Below are positions 22,351 through 34,764 of a stretch of 64,000 nucleotides of DNA, piece after piece. The stretch is from Stenocarpella maydis. Taxonomy: Eukaryota > Ascomycota > Sordariomycetes > Diaporthales > Diaporthaceae. The translations under genes and the position numbers were made by a program. The stretch lies in the NCBI GenBank assembly GCA_002270565.1, contig NQMI01000012.1:139921-203920 (forward strand), written 5' to 3'. Every line of letters starts with the position of its first letter. Positions within the stretch are counted from its first letter, which is position 1. The notes under the pieces were generated by a model. The model saw only the letters and a program-made list of their open reading frames with translations. It made no database searches and was not told the DNA's origin.

Positions 22351-23098
22351 ATGGGTCGCGAAGAGCAAATAGAGGAGCGGGAGGTGCTCGACTCAATTTT
22401 CCCGGATGAAATCACAGGTGAGCTCTCCATAGCTGTACCAGCAGCGAGTGCGCATGCGCTGACATTGCCTGCAAGACATTTCCGAGACAGAATACCGAAT
22501 AAAAATCACCCTCGACATACCCGATGACGAAGAGAACGAGAAGCCCGTAATGGCACTTACCGTGCGCTACCCAGAGGACTATCCGGACAAAGCCCCGCAC
22601 CTGGACCTCTCGGCCGAGGACGGCGAGAACAAGCATCCTCTGTTCAGCATTGCGGATTGCAAGGACGACCTTCTGAAAAGCCTTGAGCCAGTGATCGAGG
22701 AGAACCTGGGGATGGCCATGGTGTTCACACTTGTTACAACAGTCAAGGAGGAGGCTGAACAAGTGGCCATACACGCGAGAGAGGCCGAAGCCAAAATGCA
22801 TGAGGAAGCGGCCCTGGAGGCGGAGAGGAAGGAGAACGAGAAGTTCCAGGGAACCGCAGTGACGAGAGAGTCTTTCCTCGCCTGGAGAGAGCGCTTTTTC
22901 AAGGAGATGGGGGAGAAGAGGCAGAAGGAAGAAGAGGAGAGGCTGGCCGAGATGAAGAAGGCCAGGGTAAAAGAACCCACAAGGATGACTGGCAGACAGC
23001 TCTGGGAGAGCGGTCTCGCAAAGGGTGAGGAGATAGATGATGGAGAGGATGATGCGCCATCAGAGGATCTGGCGAAGCTCAAAGTATCAACTTCATGA
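22351..23098 (+). CDS. GIR2: RWD-domain protein Gir2/RWDD1 (DFRP2)
   Basis: Exons 22351-22417 and 22476-23098 give 229 aa. The 58-nt intron has a GTGAGC donor and GCAAG acceptor and splits an Asp codon. Residues ~1-112 form an RWD domain (REEQIEERELDSIF-type start, IKITLDIP, LTVRYPEDYPDKAPHLDL). A charged helical stretch follows (~115-190). Near the C-terminus lies MTGRQLWESGLAKGEE, matching the DFRP motif by which these proteins bind DRG GTPases. In yeast Gir2 partners with Rbg2 and binds Gcn1 through its RWD domain, damping Gcn2 activation; it associates with polysomes. The end is acidic. Confidence 0.92.
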
Positions 23099-24650
23099 GA
23101 TGCAAATGGCCCACTCAGTGAGTACTGCGATTTTCCACGTTCAATTCCCTACAGTGCTTGTGCCAGAGGAGTTGTTCAAGTTTGATGCCCCGCCCATGCA
23201 CTTGTCGGTTTGAGTGATGTATGGAAAGCTCATTTGTCAGTATACCCGTTGTCGTTCATTGGCAGGGGACATGAATGGATATACGAGATGCTGGCCAGGA
23301 ATGCCCTCGATAATTTCTCACAAGTCACAAGGTTTGCTAATCACGGTCAATACGTGACCATCTGCAAGGTATGGAATCACACGTTGGAAATGGAAGGAGA
23401 AAAGAAGGGGGGGGGGGCTCGTACCTCTTGTCGTCGTCCTTGGTGCCCTCGACTGCAGCATCAGGGCACCATCATTCGCCGAGGGAGAGCTGGGCTTCTT
23501 TCAAGCTTATAGCCTGCCCGAATCTCCCACTCCCAGCCGAGCGAGGTAGCACAGCCAGGGGCAAGTTAGTCGAGTGGTAACACCGCTGACAGCATATGAA
23601 GAAACTGTGCTTAAATCCAATGACCTCCATACACAGTGCCAACCGCACCGGGCCCTAGGTTGGATAAGCTGAAAATAAGTAGCCAAGACTCGAAAGAGGG
23701 CCGCGCTGTAGCACGTAAGTGGCAGGGCGTACCAACTTTTTTTCTCTTTGGCTTCCTTTCCTTTGCTTCTTTGGTCAACTTGGTTTTGCACTGTGAGCGA
23801 CGAGGTTGGCGATGTCATCAAGTACCACTCGGAAGGTCAGGGTTCAATTCTTGGCTGAGCTGAAACTTTTTACAGCTCTCGCAACATTCAACCACTTTTG
23901 CCTCGACTGGACCCAAGCCTTTGGACTCCTTCTACTGATTCTATGTGAGACCATTGGCCACCCCTCCCACCCGGCACCCGGCACCCGGCGCTCGGCGCCC
24001 GCCCTAAGCGATGTTCACAGGAGAAACACGCGAGAACTGCGGTATGATGGTATTCAATACCGCACAAATTTACTGGGTTGCTGGACATCGACCAATCTGT
24101 GACCCTCAAAGATAGCGGTCTTGGATTGTTGCGTTAGACAACTCATAGTGAAGTGGCACTGTCTCCGAGAATATATGGGGGTTTCTTCCAACCATGTTAA
24201 GCCTAGGTGGTCGCTACTGAAACCTCTCCCCCAATTCCCCATTCGTCACGAAGGTAGGCTCGTTGTAGCTTAGATAGCTTTGTAGGGGTTCCTCGGCGTC
24301 AGCATGACCTGCATCTGATCGATTGAATCTGTTGCAGCTCTCTTGACCGACTACCATCTTTTCTTGGTTGCCCTGGACTTTTGCGCAGGGAAAGTCAACA
24401 TAATCTCTAGTGCCACCTGTCGCGTATGTTCTCCGTGTCAGAGTTGTCGCAGCGGGAAACACATGTATTGATGGCTTCCCAGTAGTCGGCTCCTTGAGAA
24501 TATTGCTCATAGAGGCCTCCCCAAGTGGGGACTCGGCTTTTTAGAGACGAGTCACACCGTCTATCGGCGGCTGCATCCAAGCCAAGAGGCTCCATAAGTG
24601 TCGGTCGTTGGTACTCATCTGCTCTGAGTCTCCCGTCGCGGTATCATCGA
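23099..24650. other. Intergenic, no supported gene
   Basis: Three-prime flanks of GIR2 and ACL4. It holds an 11-G run near 23407. Two short tRNA-like promoter-box matches (about 23567-23585 and 23839-23850) do not fold into a tRNA. No protein gene recognised. Confidence 0.45.
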
Positions 24651-26097
24651 TCACGGCTGATCCATCTCGGCATCGTCATTGCCGTCTTCATCAACATCCT
24701 CCCAGCCATCGCCATCTTCGTCTTCATCGTCATCGTCAGGTAGGTCGCCCACCTCTGCGTTCACCGTAGCGAGCAGCTCCTTGGCATGCTCCCCCAGCCT
24801 CTCATCCTCGTACTCCTGAGCCTCGAACAGTAGTAGACATTGTGAAAGCCACTGCCGTGCTCTGACCCACTCCTTCTTCCAGCTGTCGTTTGAGTCTGCC
24901 GATTTGTCGCCGTACTGCGTGTTGCTCGCTTCCGACTTGCCCTTTTCACCCAGGGTGTAATGCGCCATCCCGCCAAGATACCACGCCTCTACACTCGTGT
25001 CGTCGTCCAATACCAGCCTCTCACACACATCCACCGCTTTTTGCTGCAGTTCGCACTCGATCAACAGCCTCGTGAGGCTCACCCTGGACGGGAACGGTGG
25101 CACGCCGGGGTCCTCAGGTTCCAGGTCCGTCCACAGCGCCATGCTCCTCTCCAGCGCGGCGACGGCGTCGCCCCTCCTGCTCTGGCTGATCCTGACGTTC
25201 GCGACCGTCTGCCATGCGTCGGGCAGCTCGGGCGCCAGCATCGTCGCCTCGGTGATGAGCGCCTCGCAGCGTGCCTCGGCGTCCTCCTCCCACGACAGGT
25301 CCGTCATGTACACCTCCGCAACGGCGCACAGAGTCTCGGCGAGCTTCCGCCTCTTGTCCGCGGCCGCCTCCGCGGCCTCCCGCTCCCTTCAGCTTNCTCC
25401 TGCTCTGGCTGATCCTGACGTTCGCGACCGTCTGCCATGCGTCGGGCAGCTCGGGCGCCAGCATCGTCGCCTCGGTGATGAGCGCCTCGCAGCGTGCCTC
25501 GGCGTCCTCCTCCCACGACAGGTCCGTCATGTACACCTCCGCAACGGCGCACAGAGTCTCGGCGAGCTTCCGCCTCTTGTCCGCGGCCGCCTCCGCGGCC
25601 TCCCGCTCCGCCGTGCGGTGCGCGCTCCCCTTGCGCCTCGCCTCGGCCGCGAGGCCCTCCAGCGCCTGGATCTGCGCCCGCAGGCACGCCGCCGCCCGCT
25701 CGAACCACGCCACCGAGTCGGCGCCGCCGTCCTCGGACAGCTGCGCAAGCCAGTTGAACTTCTCCGGCCCGCCGCCCAGCTCCTCCGCCAGCGACCCGTC
25801 CTCGTCTAGCCGCGCCGCCTCGACAAAGTGTGCCCGTGCCGTGTCGATCTCGCCCAGCTCGACGTTGATCTCGCCCAGGAGCATGTGTGCCGCGCACGCG
25901 CGCGTGTCTTCGCTGTCGAGGGCCGCGTCGAGGGCGTGTCGCGCCGTGGCTACTGCGCCAGGCGCATCGCCCTGTTCGAGGAGCGCGGTCGCTTCGGCGA
26001 GGAGTTGTTTTGCTGGTTTTGTTGACGCTGCTGTCGACTTCTTGGGGTTGCTTCGATTCTTGGCCTTCGCCTTCTTCGACGGTCTCGTAGGTGCCAT
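24651..26097 (-). CDS. ACL4: TPR chaperone of Rpl4, Acl4-like, split by assembly gap
   Basis: The gene as given is interrupted at 25396 by a single N flanked by a 213-bp direct duplication (25174-25386 and 25397-25609). Removing one copy (223 nt including the N and 9 unmatched bases) leaves 1224 nt, an unbroken 407-aa frame from 26097 to 24651 with no introns. The protein starts with a basic tail (MAPTRPSKKAKAKNRS). It then has helical TPR-like repeats (AKQLLAEATALLEQGDAPGA, HMLLGEINVELGEIDTARAH, LPDAWQTVANVRISQ, SVEAWYLGGMAHYTLGEKGK) and ends in a very acidic tail. This matches Acl4, the dedicated chaperone that holds nascent Rpl4 until it joins pre-60S particles; the acidic end fits binding of a basic ribosomal protein. 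The family call rests on layout and length, and a related TPR protein is possible. Confidence 0.75.
25174..25609. repeat. 213-bp direct duplication around an N, assembly artefact
   Basis: 25174-25386 and 25397-25609 appear identical base for base (offset 223). Between them lie nine unmatched bases and one N at 25396. This is how two contigs with an unmerged overlap look after being joined with a placeholder gap. It falls inside ACL4 and destroys its frame. Confidence 0.93.
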
Positions 26098-26715
26098 GTT
26101 GGACTGTAATTGGTGTAAATGTTACAAATTGTTGAGACCAAAGGAAATTGACAACAGTAGTCTTGGGAAACTTTTTTGGCGACCAAGTCGAGATCGGCGA
26201 TAAGATAAGCATGCAACAGTCAGGGCATCCCAGTTCACTCAGCACACTGCAGGTATAACATCGCATCTTCATCTGTTTCTCATGTGCTAGTTGCAATCCT
26301 AAATCGTCTCAATTCTGTTGGGAAATCCAAGCATAATCGGTACAGCCAGTTGAGACTTCTGCTTAGAGGGCTAATTTTTATCTCTTGCAGAAGGTTGAAC
26401 CGGGGGAGGGGGGTCCCGTAAATTTCACGTATTCGGTCCCTGCAATGTCCACAAGGATTTCCAGGATGCGGTGGCTCCTGAGTCTGTCTCTGATGTTGTC
26501 TAGCACCTTGATCAAGGCACTTGTTCTTATCTCATTTAAGTCTAGTGATGCCAACGTTTACACTCGTATTGATACCAGGTCAAGGCTCATTGGACTCTTT
26601 CAGGTAAGAGGGAGAGCTCTTATTAACCTTTAAATGTACTTTTGGGATCTCCAGGGTCCAACATGACTTTTAACCCACCGCAGCTGTGTATGCCTGGTCA
26701 AGCCTTCTAACCCCA
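26098..26715. other. Intergenic between ACL4 and the phosphatase gene
   Basis: 618 bp holding the ACL4 promoter and the 3' flank of the inositol phosphatase gene. No gene seen. Confidence 0.5.
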
Positions 26716-29700
26716 CTAAGAAGGCTTCAAGGCTTCCCAGCCTCCAACAGTGGCCCCATCGTCGCCGAGCAAATCAACCACCGGACTCCTTGCAGCATTC
26801 AAGCCAGGCTTTTTTGGAGCAGGTATCGGGGCCGATCGGCCTGATGAGCTGGTCGGAGAGATGGTGCCTGGCACAGGCTTCCTAGGCGGCAGTGTCGGGG
26901 GCCCGTCCTTAGATAGTCCTACCAAGCCCACAGCTCCAGGCGGAGCCCAACCAGGGGCACCCGTCACCGCGGAGGTGCCTGCCCTGCGTGGCGGAGGCAT
27001 CGGCGGTTGCTCATGATTGCGACTTGACGTCTCTTTTGCCGACGCGGTGCGCTGCAGGCTTTCGCGTATGGCTGCGTGGGAGACATTTGGAACGCTGCTT
27101 GAGGGCCGTCGAGGTGGTATGGGTTTAGCTTTGGTTTCTGTTGAGGGCGAGGTTTCGGAGTCCAGCCCGGTTGGCGAGGTGGAGAGCAGGTGCGCTGGCT
27201 TCCGGGCGACCGGCGGCGGTCCTTTGGTTGTTTGCTGGGACGATGCAGAGACGGTGGAGGCCGACCGTGGCGGCGGCGGCGCCGGTGCCTGCTTCCTCAC
27301 TTGATTGGTGATACCGGGAACAGGTGTCTGATTGGGTGGTGGAGGGAAGGATGGCGTCTGGGTCAGAGGCTTTCTTGCCGGTGGCGGTAATGGCGGTGTG
27401 TCCAGCTTCTTGAACTGTAGCGGTTTTGGTTCTTCGTTCAGCGCCAGCCTTCCTACTCTGGCAGGCAGAGCTGACGGATCGTAAGGAGGGGGCAGTTTCC
27501 TCTGCGGAGGTGTGCTCGACACAGAAGAGGCTAGCAAGGTAGAGTGGTTGATGTGTTCGTAGGGCGACGTAGATATGCTTGAAAAGGATGATAGCCTGGA
27601 ATCTGCCCGTGGAACCGTGACCCAGTCGGGCTCGTCTGACGGGACGAACGGGTTGGCTTGTCGATTAGGGTTCAAAATCGTCGAGGTTGAGCCGTCCATG
27701 CCTCTTGGAGGTGTGATTGACGACTGGGCCAGTTTGCCGTTGTCCAGCCACCATTTCTGGCGGTCGGAACTGGCTGGAGGCAGTCCAGGTTCTATGGCGT
27801 CGTAGCCAATGAGGTCCTCATCTTCCGTGTCCTCCGTGTTGACGTTTGCAGTGGCATCTCCCACCTCTGCCTTCCGTCGCAGGTATATATCACGGCTTAT
27901 CCTGTCTCGAAGCGGCTCGTCGATTATGCTCACGGTGCAGTCGAAGAGTGCATAAACAGGCCGGTGGTCCGAGAACCTGAGTGGTGCAGAATTGTACGCC
28001 AGCTGCCGGAGGTTGGGACCTTTGCGCAGGATGCGGTCTGTCCAGGCCGGGATCCGAGCTTTCTCAGAGGAGTCGTAGGTATCGGTCCCAAGGTCAAATT
28101 TGTATGTAGGCATGAATGTGATCCTGGCTTCTGAGTAGAAGGGGAATGAGAGACCAGCGACCATTTGTAGGTTCAGCTGGTCATTCTCGTACAGCCGCTC
28201 CAAGTCTCGCTTCTGCACCAGTTCCATGGCTCTCTCCAAGCCGAGTCCGACTCGATAATTGAAATCACCGAGCCAGATGACAGTATCTACATGTCCTCAT
28301 TAGCCACGTGCTCCAATCGCGGCGGAGCTGCCTGTCTTACCGTGATCGTCAATGCTCCTGTTCCGTTGAAAGCGCAACCCGTTGCTTATCGTGGCATAGT
28401 CCTTGTTCCTCTCGTCGTAGTTGGCGAAGCCGGCCGCCAGATGTGCAGTGACAAAACAGATCTGGGTGTTGGCATAGTCCAGCCTGATCGCCACTGCCCC
28501 CTTGTTGCCAGCCATGCCAGACATTCCTGTCTTCTTCACAGAACCCTCGACGTTCTTGATGTTGGAAAGGACGGATTGCCTCACAAAGATGCACAATGCC
28601 GCACCGACGAGCTGGCCGCTCCGTAAAACGACGTATTTCTCGCCGCCAATTTCCTGGGCTCGTGTGTTCAGAGTCGCCCGCACAGCTTGCTCCCACAATT
28701 GTTTCCTAGTTGGGTCGCTGTTCATGATTTGCTGGGGGCTGAGCTCAACAATTTCTTGAAAGCCAACCACGACAATCTCAGGTTGTGTATCCCCGATCTC
28801 TTCGGGGCACAGCCATGCAGACAAGTCCTCGTCGATCCCGTCGGTACGCCCATTCAGGTTGAATGTGCCAACCAAGCTGTGGTCGGTTAGTATATCGTCA
28901 TAAGCATGGGAGTAGCCGCGACTAACATTCTAATGTTCTCGGCGGATGAGAACTGTGAACTGCATTTATTGAGCTCGGCATTGACATAGTCGTTGATGGG
29001 GTCATATAGTGAAACTGGTGACTGGCCTACGAGCCTGCCCAGCAGCATGTCAATGGTGTTTTGCCTCTGCTTGTCCGTGAAATTATTAATGTATAACCTG
29101 GTTGCCGACTTCCGTGCGTCAGCGATGGCGCCGGCCAAAGACATCTTCCCATGGCGGGTGAAGGAGGATTTCAAAGCCCCGGTGCCTGCGTAGATCCGCG
29201 ACAGGGCGTCACCGTTATCAGCCCACAGGCTCGAGTGCCTCATCCAAAAGTCCGAGGAAGCATGTTCTCCACGATGGCCAAGGAACGACTCAACAGCCAT
29301 CTGCGATATGAGGGTTTGAATCAAATTCGTGCGGTCCAGGCAGTCAAGGCAATTCGTCCTGAAGACGCCTTCCTGTTGGAGAACAACCACATATCGACGG
29401 TTGAGGTGGGCGGTGCCATTCACAGTCTCGCCAGGGCTATCTGTCTCCTCTGCGAGATAGTAAGCAAAGCCCTCTGCTGAGCCTTCAATGTACCGGCGTA
29501 TTCCCTTAGCGGCCTCATAGCCCGTCGGCCCTTTGGTCTCAGCGTGGAAGTCGTATTCCGTCCCCCTCAGCAGCGCGTGCTCATTGGAATGCTTTTCACC
29601 AGCCCGACTCAGAGGGCAGTGCAGTATGCCATTGCGGTAGAGCTGGCTGAGCTCGACCTCGCCGGGCTTCGACTCGCTGAGCAGGTTGACGACATGGACG

Positions 29701-30875
29701 GCGCCGTAATTGTGTTCAAGATCCTGGAAATGCTTATTGAAAGCCGGCTGGGTACCGTCAGGCGATCTTGTTATGCTGATTTTCTGCTGGCCCGGTAACA
29801 GCCCAGCAGCCTGCTCCCAGAACACAGGCACGGAGCCGCGGACCTGCGCGTATGAGAACAAGACACCCGAGGGGCTCCAGTAGATGGTCTCTGTCTCTAC
29901 AAAATTGGCCACATTTCCGTCGTCATCTATGCCTCTTGAGTTGAAGCGGGTCCCGGCTCGACGACACGAGAGGCGTGATATTATGGTTAAATAGGACGGC
30001 ATGCCCGACTTTTTGGGCTTCAGGGGCGCGACCAATTGAGGGATGTTCATTGTCAAACAAAACCCTCGTATAGCCGAAGTTAGTATCCGCGATGCGTCGA
30101 GCGTCTCCCTTTCGTGTGGCATGAGCCGCGACCGAAACTGTACAAGAGGACTGATCATGTAGGAATTCCAGAGGAAGCCCTCGTCAAAATTGTCAATATC
30201 GAAGGTGTTTGCGTCCGCAGGTCTATCCTGCAGCCGGTTCGTCAGGTCGAAATCGGTGCTGTAGTAAAAGCTCCCATTGCTCAAAAGCTTCTGCACATCC
30301 ACGCAAGGGTGTTCGACACCCTCCCTCCTGTTGAGCGGCTGCCCGTACGTGGCTGCAGCGTCCGACATCTCAAGCTCATATGGATCGACGGCGGAAAATA
30401 CATCGTCGTACTCGGAGGTGTTGAGACCGTAGAACTCGACGGCCAGGATCCGTTCGACGGTCTCTCCGGGGCGCACTGTCGACACGCGCGAGGCGTGCGT
30501 GATGACACAGAGGAAAACATCGCGGCCAACTGATACTAGCCCAAGCGTTCCATATATCGGCCGGTGTGTCAGGGGTCGGTAATCGCGGAGGGTGTCTCTG
30601 GTGACTTGTGTGAACTCGACCATGCACTTGGAGGCGAAGCTGTCGGTTGCGCTCATGCCGGTTCCGGCGCGCGGGCGAGCAGAAGGGATGGAGGAGAGAG
30701 AGCCATTGGCGATGGACTCGCTGGTGGTGGGGCTATGGCGGAAGATGAGGGCGTGGTCGTTGGAGACGATGGCGATGGCACGGTGAGGGTATTCGCGGAT
30801 CAAGAGCTGGCTCGACTTCTCGGGGGAGGGCGCCTGGCCGCTCCAGAGGGCGGAGTTTGGATAGTTGGGATCCAT
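26716..30875 (-). CDS. Synaptojanin-like inositol polyphosphate 5-phosphatase
   Basis: Exons 30875-28927, 28876-28341 and 28286-26716 give 1351 aa. The introns are 50 and 54 nt with GTTAGT and GTAAGA donors; joins read NIRILVGTFNLNGRT and DDHDTVIWLGDFNYRVG. A SAC phosphatase domain fills about residues 50-560, with the catalytic CX5R in TNCLDCLDRTN (~508). The 5-phosphatase domain spans ~650-950: TFNLNGR, the catalytic WLGDFNYR (~830), ARIPAWTDRIL and SDHRPVYALF. The final ~390 residues are Pro-rich with many PPPR/PPRK segments, likely SH3 ligands. This is the Inp51/52/53 layout, which removes PI(4,5)P2 and PI4P at endocytic sites. The start is the first in-frame ATG ahead of LLIREYPHRAIAIV; the frame is open upstream, so a 5' exon cannot be excluded. 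I cannot tell which Inp paralogue it is. Confidence 0.92.
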
Positions 30876-32447
30876 GCCAGCCAGGCCAGGTCGGCGGTTG
30901 GGTGTGTTTGTTTCTCGGCTGGATGCCGCCGCCAGTCTCGTCGACGCACAGGTTACGTTACGCCAGGGGGATGCCACATGTCCTGCCAGAACTGCACGCC
31001 GCGGTCAGAGGAGGGCACGTCGAGGGAGGTCAGGGGGTGCTTGGTCGAATTGGGTTTGGTAGTCTAGAGGTAAGAGTAATAAGAGGAGCAGGCGAGCATT
31101 CCCAGCTGGTGTGCGGTAGCAGGCCAGACATTGAAAATCTCGGGCACTAGCAAATGTGCAGATGCAGAGTGCAGACGCATGTTCTGACCAGTCAGTTAAT
31201 CACCAATCAATCGCCACTGGTTGGCGCTCATTCATTGGCAGAATGCCCAAACGGCCTGACTGCCCGACGGCCTTGCTTGGGCGGTGATGACGCCAGAACC
31301 AAGGGCTGTTCAGCCCTGTGGAGCCGGCTCTGAGACTCGGAAGGGGCAGGGGCTGTAGGTGCAACAGGGTCCATATGTACACTATTGTGCGGCTCGAGAC
31401 GTCCTGATGTATCTCTAAATGTGTCATGTGAACACGCTTCTTGCCTTGAGGGCGTCATGAGGTCATGGGCGGCTTACCTATTTACATCTTCGTCTGTGAC
31501 ACGGCACCAGCTTCAAGAAAGTTCTACAGACGAGTGAGTCCGCCTTACTTGGACAGCACATCATGGGAATTACGCTCAAAGAAGAATTCTGTTGCATATA
31601 TCCGTGACATATCCGTACAACGAGGGTTGTTTCCAGTTGCCAAAAGCGCCAAGAGCTTTCATCGAACAAGCATCGAGGTCGTCAGCCCACAGTTGCAGTA
31701 CGGCTGCCAGTGGTTATATCAACGACCCTTAATTGTGATAGGGGAGTGGGAAGAGGCCAGTTCCACTGCAATCCAGCCAGATGAGCCGATGGATTTATGC
31801 GTAATCATCAGTGATGAGTCGGACACCTAAAAGGAAGGCAAAGGCTACAACGTAGTTACAAGAATGGAAACGAGTCAGCATGCAAACGAAAAGATGAAGA
31901 GGTGAGCTTCAGATTTTATACGATAAGTGAGATCATGCACGCCCTTGGCGGTGTTCATCCTCTTCCTATCATGTTTGTTTTATGTAAATCATCACAAGCT
32001 CATGATTGTAGGAAGAGGAGATGGCAAGATTGCATTCCAAAATTGCTGGGTACAAGTAGAGTTTTCGCGTGGCCCTGGCCGATGAGCTAAGCAGGACCAC
32101 GGCCAATCACGCGCCGCAGGCGCGACAGGGAATACACACTACACTAGCTGACTAGTAAGCAACCTGCTGGGTACAAGGGCCGCCCGGCGCAAACTCGTTA
32201 GCTCACAGGGCGCATCTTCCCAGCTCTCTTTAAGCTTGCCGCTTTCTGCGTCCTACATTCCATCCTGCCTTCCCCAACCCCCTTTTCTCTGGCCGGAACC
32301 ATCAGCAACCACTTGCGCCCTGATCAACCCCGCGCATCTCATCAGCTCCTTGGAGGCGCATGGCAGTGACTATCGTCATCGAGACTCCCACATAGCACTG
32401 CATTCACATCTCGTAGCGCAGCCTTCCGACACGACCACCACGCGAGA
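30876..32447. other. Divergent intergenic region, phosphatase / PRP39
   Basis: About 1.57 kb between two divergent starts, so it must contain both promoters. The last 200 bp before PRP39 are CT-rich. The middle (31400-32100) is AT-richer with no recognisable gene. Confidence 0.5.
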
Positions 32448-34764
32448 ATGGGCGACTTCACAAGCTATGGAGGCTCTGACGAGGAGAACGCCGAGATTCG
32501 CAAGCTCAATGCCGAAGTCGTAAGTCGCAAGCCATCCCGACCCATTCTGCCCCGACCGGTTCTCCATTGGCTGTGCTGACCGGAAACGTCCTCACAGGAA
32601 GCCGACCCCGACAGCTTCGAGGCATGGGAGAAGCTGGTGCGCGCGTGCGAGAGCCTCGAGGGCGGCCTCAACAGGAACTCCAGCCCCCAATCCCTAGCGA
32701 CCCTGCGGGATGCATACGACCGGTTTCTCCTCAAGTTCCCCCTCCTCTTCGGCTACTGGAAGAAGTATGCCGACCTCGAGTTCAACATCTCGGGCCCAGA
32801 GTCCGCCGAGATGGTCTACGAGCGAGGCTGCGCCAGCATCACCAACTCGGTCGACCTCTGGACCGACTATTGCTCCTTCAAGATGGAGACCACTCATGTC
32901 GCGCATCTCGTGAGAGAGTAAGTTCAAATGGCTGCTTTCCTTCCCCATAACCTTCCAGCCATCGACGCGTCCGCCAATCAGCGAGTCGTCGCCAAATCAG
33001 CGGATCCCACCAAGATAAGATGACCTTGACCGTACCGTCGGGCTCCGGTGAGAATTACCAAGAGCCACCACTTATCGCTGGGATCGCGTCTCACAGAAAT
33101 CTACCAGGCACTCTTGTTTTCACAGCCACACATCATCATCATCATGATTCGCTCTGAACTTCCCCCACGCTTCCCCCGTCGCACAAGACGTTGAGCTGTT
33201 GTTCGATTAGTCAGGAGAAGGGTTTACTGTTGCCACATCAATTCCTTCTTGTATTTGCAGTCCTGTCCACTCCTCCCTACCCGATCCTTCCCCTCTTGCC
33301 AATATCGAGCATCGCCCACTGACAACCCACAGACTGTTCGAGCGGGCTGCCACCTACGTGGGGCTTGATTTCCTGGCACATCCCTTCTGGGACAAGTATA
33401 TTGAGTACGAGGAGCGGCAAGAGGCCCACGACAAGATCTACGCGATTCTCAAACGGGTCATTCACATACCCATGCATCAGTATGCGCGGTACTACGAACG
33501 ATTCCGAACGCTGTCGCACACCAGGCCCCTGGAAGAAGTGGTCGAGCCCGAGGTCCTGACTCGTTTCCGAGCCGAGGTCGACGCTGAGGCAGCCCCCTTC
33601 GGTGTCGTCAAGTCGGAACTTGAAGTCGAACGCGACATCAGGGCAAAGGTCGATGCCATGTACTATGATGTCTTCCAAACAACCCAATCCGAGACCACAA
33701 AGCGTTGGACATATGAGTCGGAGATCAAGCGACCGTATTTCCACGTCACCGAGCTGGACCACTCCCAGCTCGCCAACTGGCGTAAGTACCTGGATTTCGA
33801 GGAGGCCGAAGGTGACCTTCCCAGGGTTACCGCGCTGTACGAGAGATGCTTGGTCACATGCGCCTTTTACGAAGAGTTCTGGTTCCGGTATGCGCGATGG
33901 ATGCAAGCTCAACCCAACAAGGACGAAGAGGTCCGCAACATCTTCCTCCGCGCGGTCACGTTGTACGTACCCGTCAGCAGGCCAGGGATCAGGCTGCAGT
34001 TTGCCTACTTTGAGGAAAGGTGCGGGCGTATTGACGTAGCACGCGCCGTGCACGAGGCTGTCCTGATGAAGTTGCCAAACTGCGTCGAGGCGATCATCTC
34101 ATGGGCCAACCTGCAGAGGCGGCAAAGCGGCCTCGACGCGGCTATCGATGTGTATAAGGCGCAGATCGATTCGCCAGGGGTTGATCTCTATACCAAGGCC
34201 GCACTTGTCACACAGTGGGCTTTCCTCTTGTGGAAGGTAAAGGGATCGGTCGAAGAAGCGCGGACCGTATTCCGCTCGAACGTGCAGTGGTACTCTGACA
34301 GCCGGGAGTTCTGGAACAAGTGGCTGGACTTTGAGCTCGAGCAGCCGACCAGTACTGAGCTGGAAGCCGAGCATGGGAAGCGCGTCGAACACGTCATTGA
34401 TGAACTGCGAGCACGGAGCCGCATGTCGGTGGCTACCAAGAAGCATCTCTGCGGGAAGTACCTGAACTACCTCCAGCAGCGTGGCAGCAAGGACGCCATG
34501 AAGAAATTCCTGGCGATCGATCGCGAGATGTTCGGGTGAGTCTGGTCTTGCTTTGCATGCCTATACGTGAACCATGGACTAACGGGTCGGTCTTGTAGCC
34601 CGATCTCCATCTCCAAGGACAAGTTTGTGGCCAAGGACAACGGCGTGCCCTTGGGCGAGCTTGATGAGGCGACGCAGCAGAAGGCTGAGGCTCACTATTT
34701 CAGCTTTTACGAACTTCACGTCGACGCGGACCCGAAAGCGAGCGGCCCCGCTGATTTCCACTGA
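32448..34764 (+). CDS. PRP39: U1 snRNP splicing factor Prp39
   Basis: Exons 32448-32519, 32598-32917, 33333-34535 and 34599-34764 give 586 aa. Donors are GTAAGT, GTAAGT and GTGAGT, and all joins keep frame (LNAEVEADPDSFEAWEKLV; HLVRELFERAATYVG; REMFGPISISKDKF). The protein is a chain of HAT (half-a-TPR) helical pairs: FEAWEKLVRACES, FGYWKKYADLEFN, LWTDYCSFKMET, FWDKYIEYEERQ, NWRKYLDFEEAEG, FWFRYARWMQ, FWNKWLDFELEQ. Prp39 (with Prp42 in yeast, or as a homodimer elsewhere) is a U1 snRNP component that helps 5' splice-site selection and commitment-complex formation. Intron 2 is 415 nt, several times longer than other introns in the window. Confidence 0.94.

Noticed and set aside
23800..23870. 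Possible tRNA around GGGTTCAATTC
   Set aside because: The T-arm has a mismatch and no acceptor stem or anticodon arm can be paired at the right spacing.
24997..26296. Several long frames on both strands containing an unknown residue
   Set aside because: They cross the N and the artificial duplication; only the collapsed minus-strand frame is coherent.
30876..30977. Longer N-terminus of the inositol phosphatase starting at 30977
   Set aside because: The codon there is GTG; the first in-frame ATG is at 30875.
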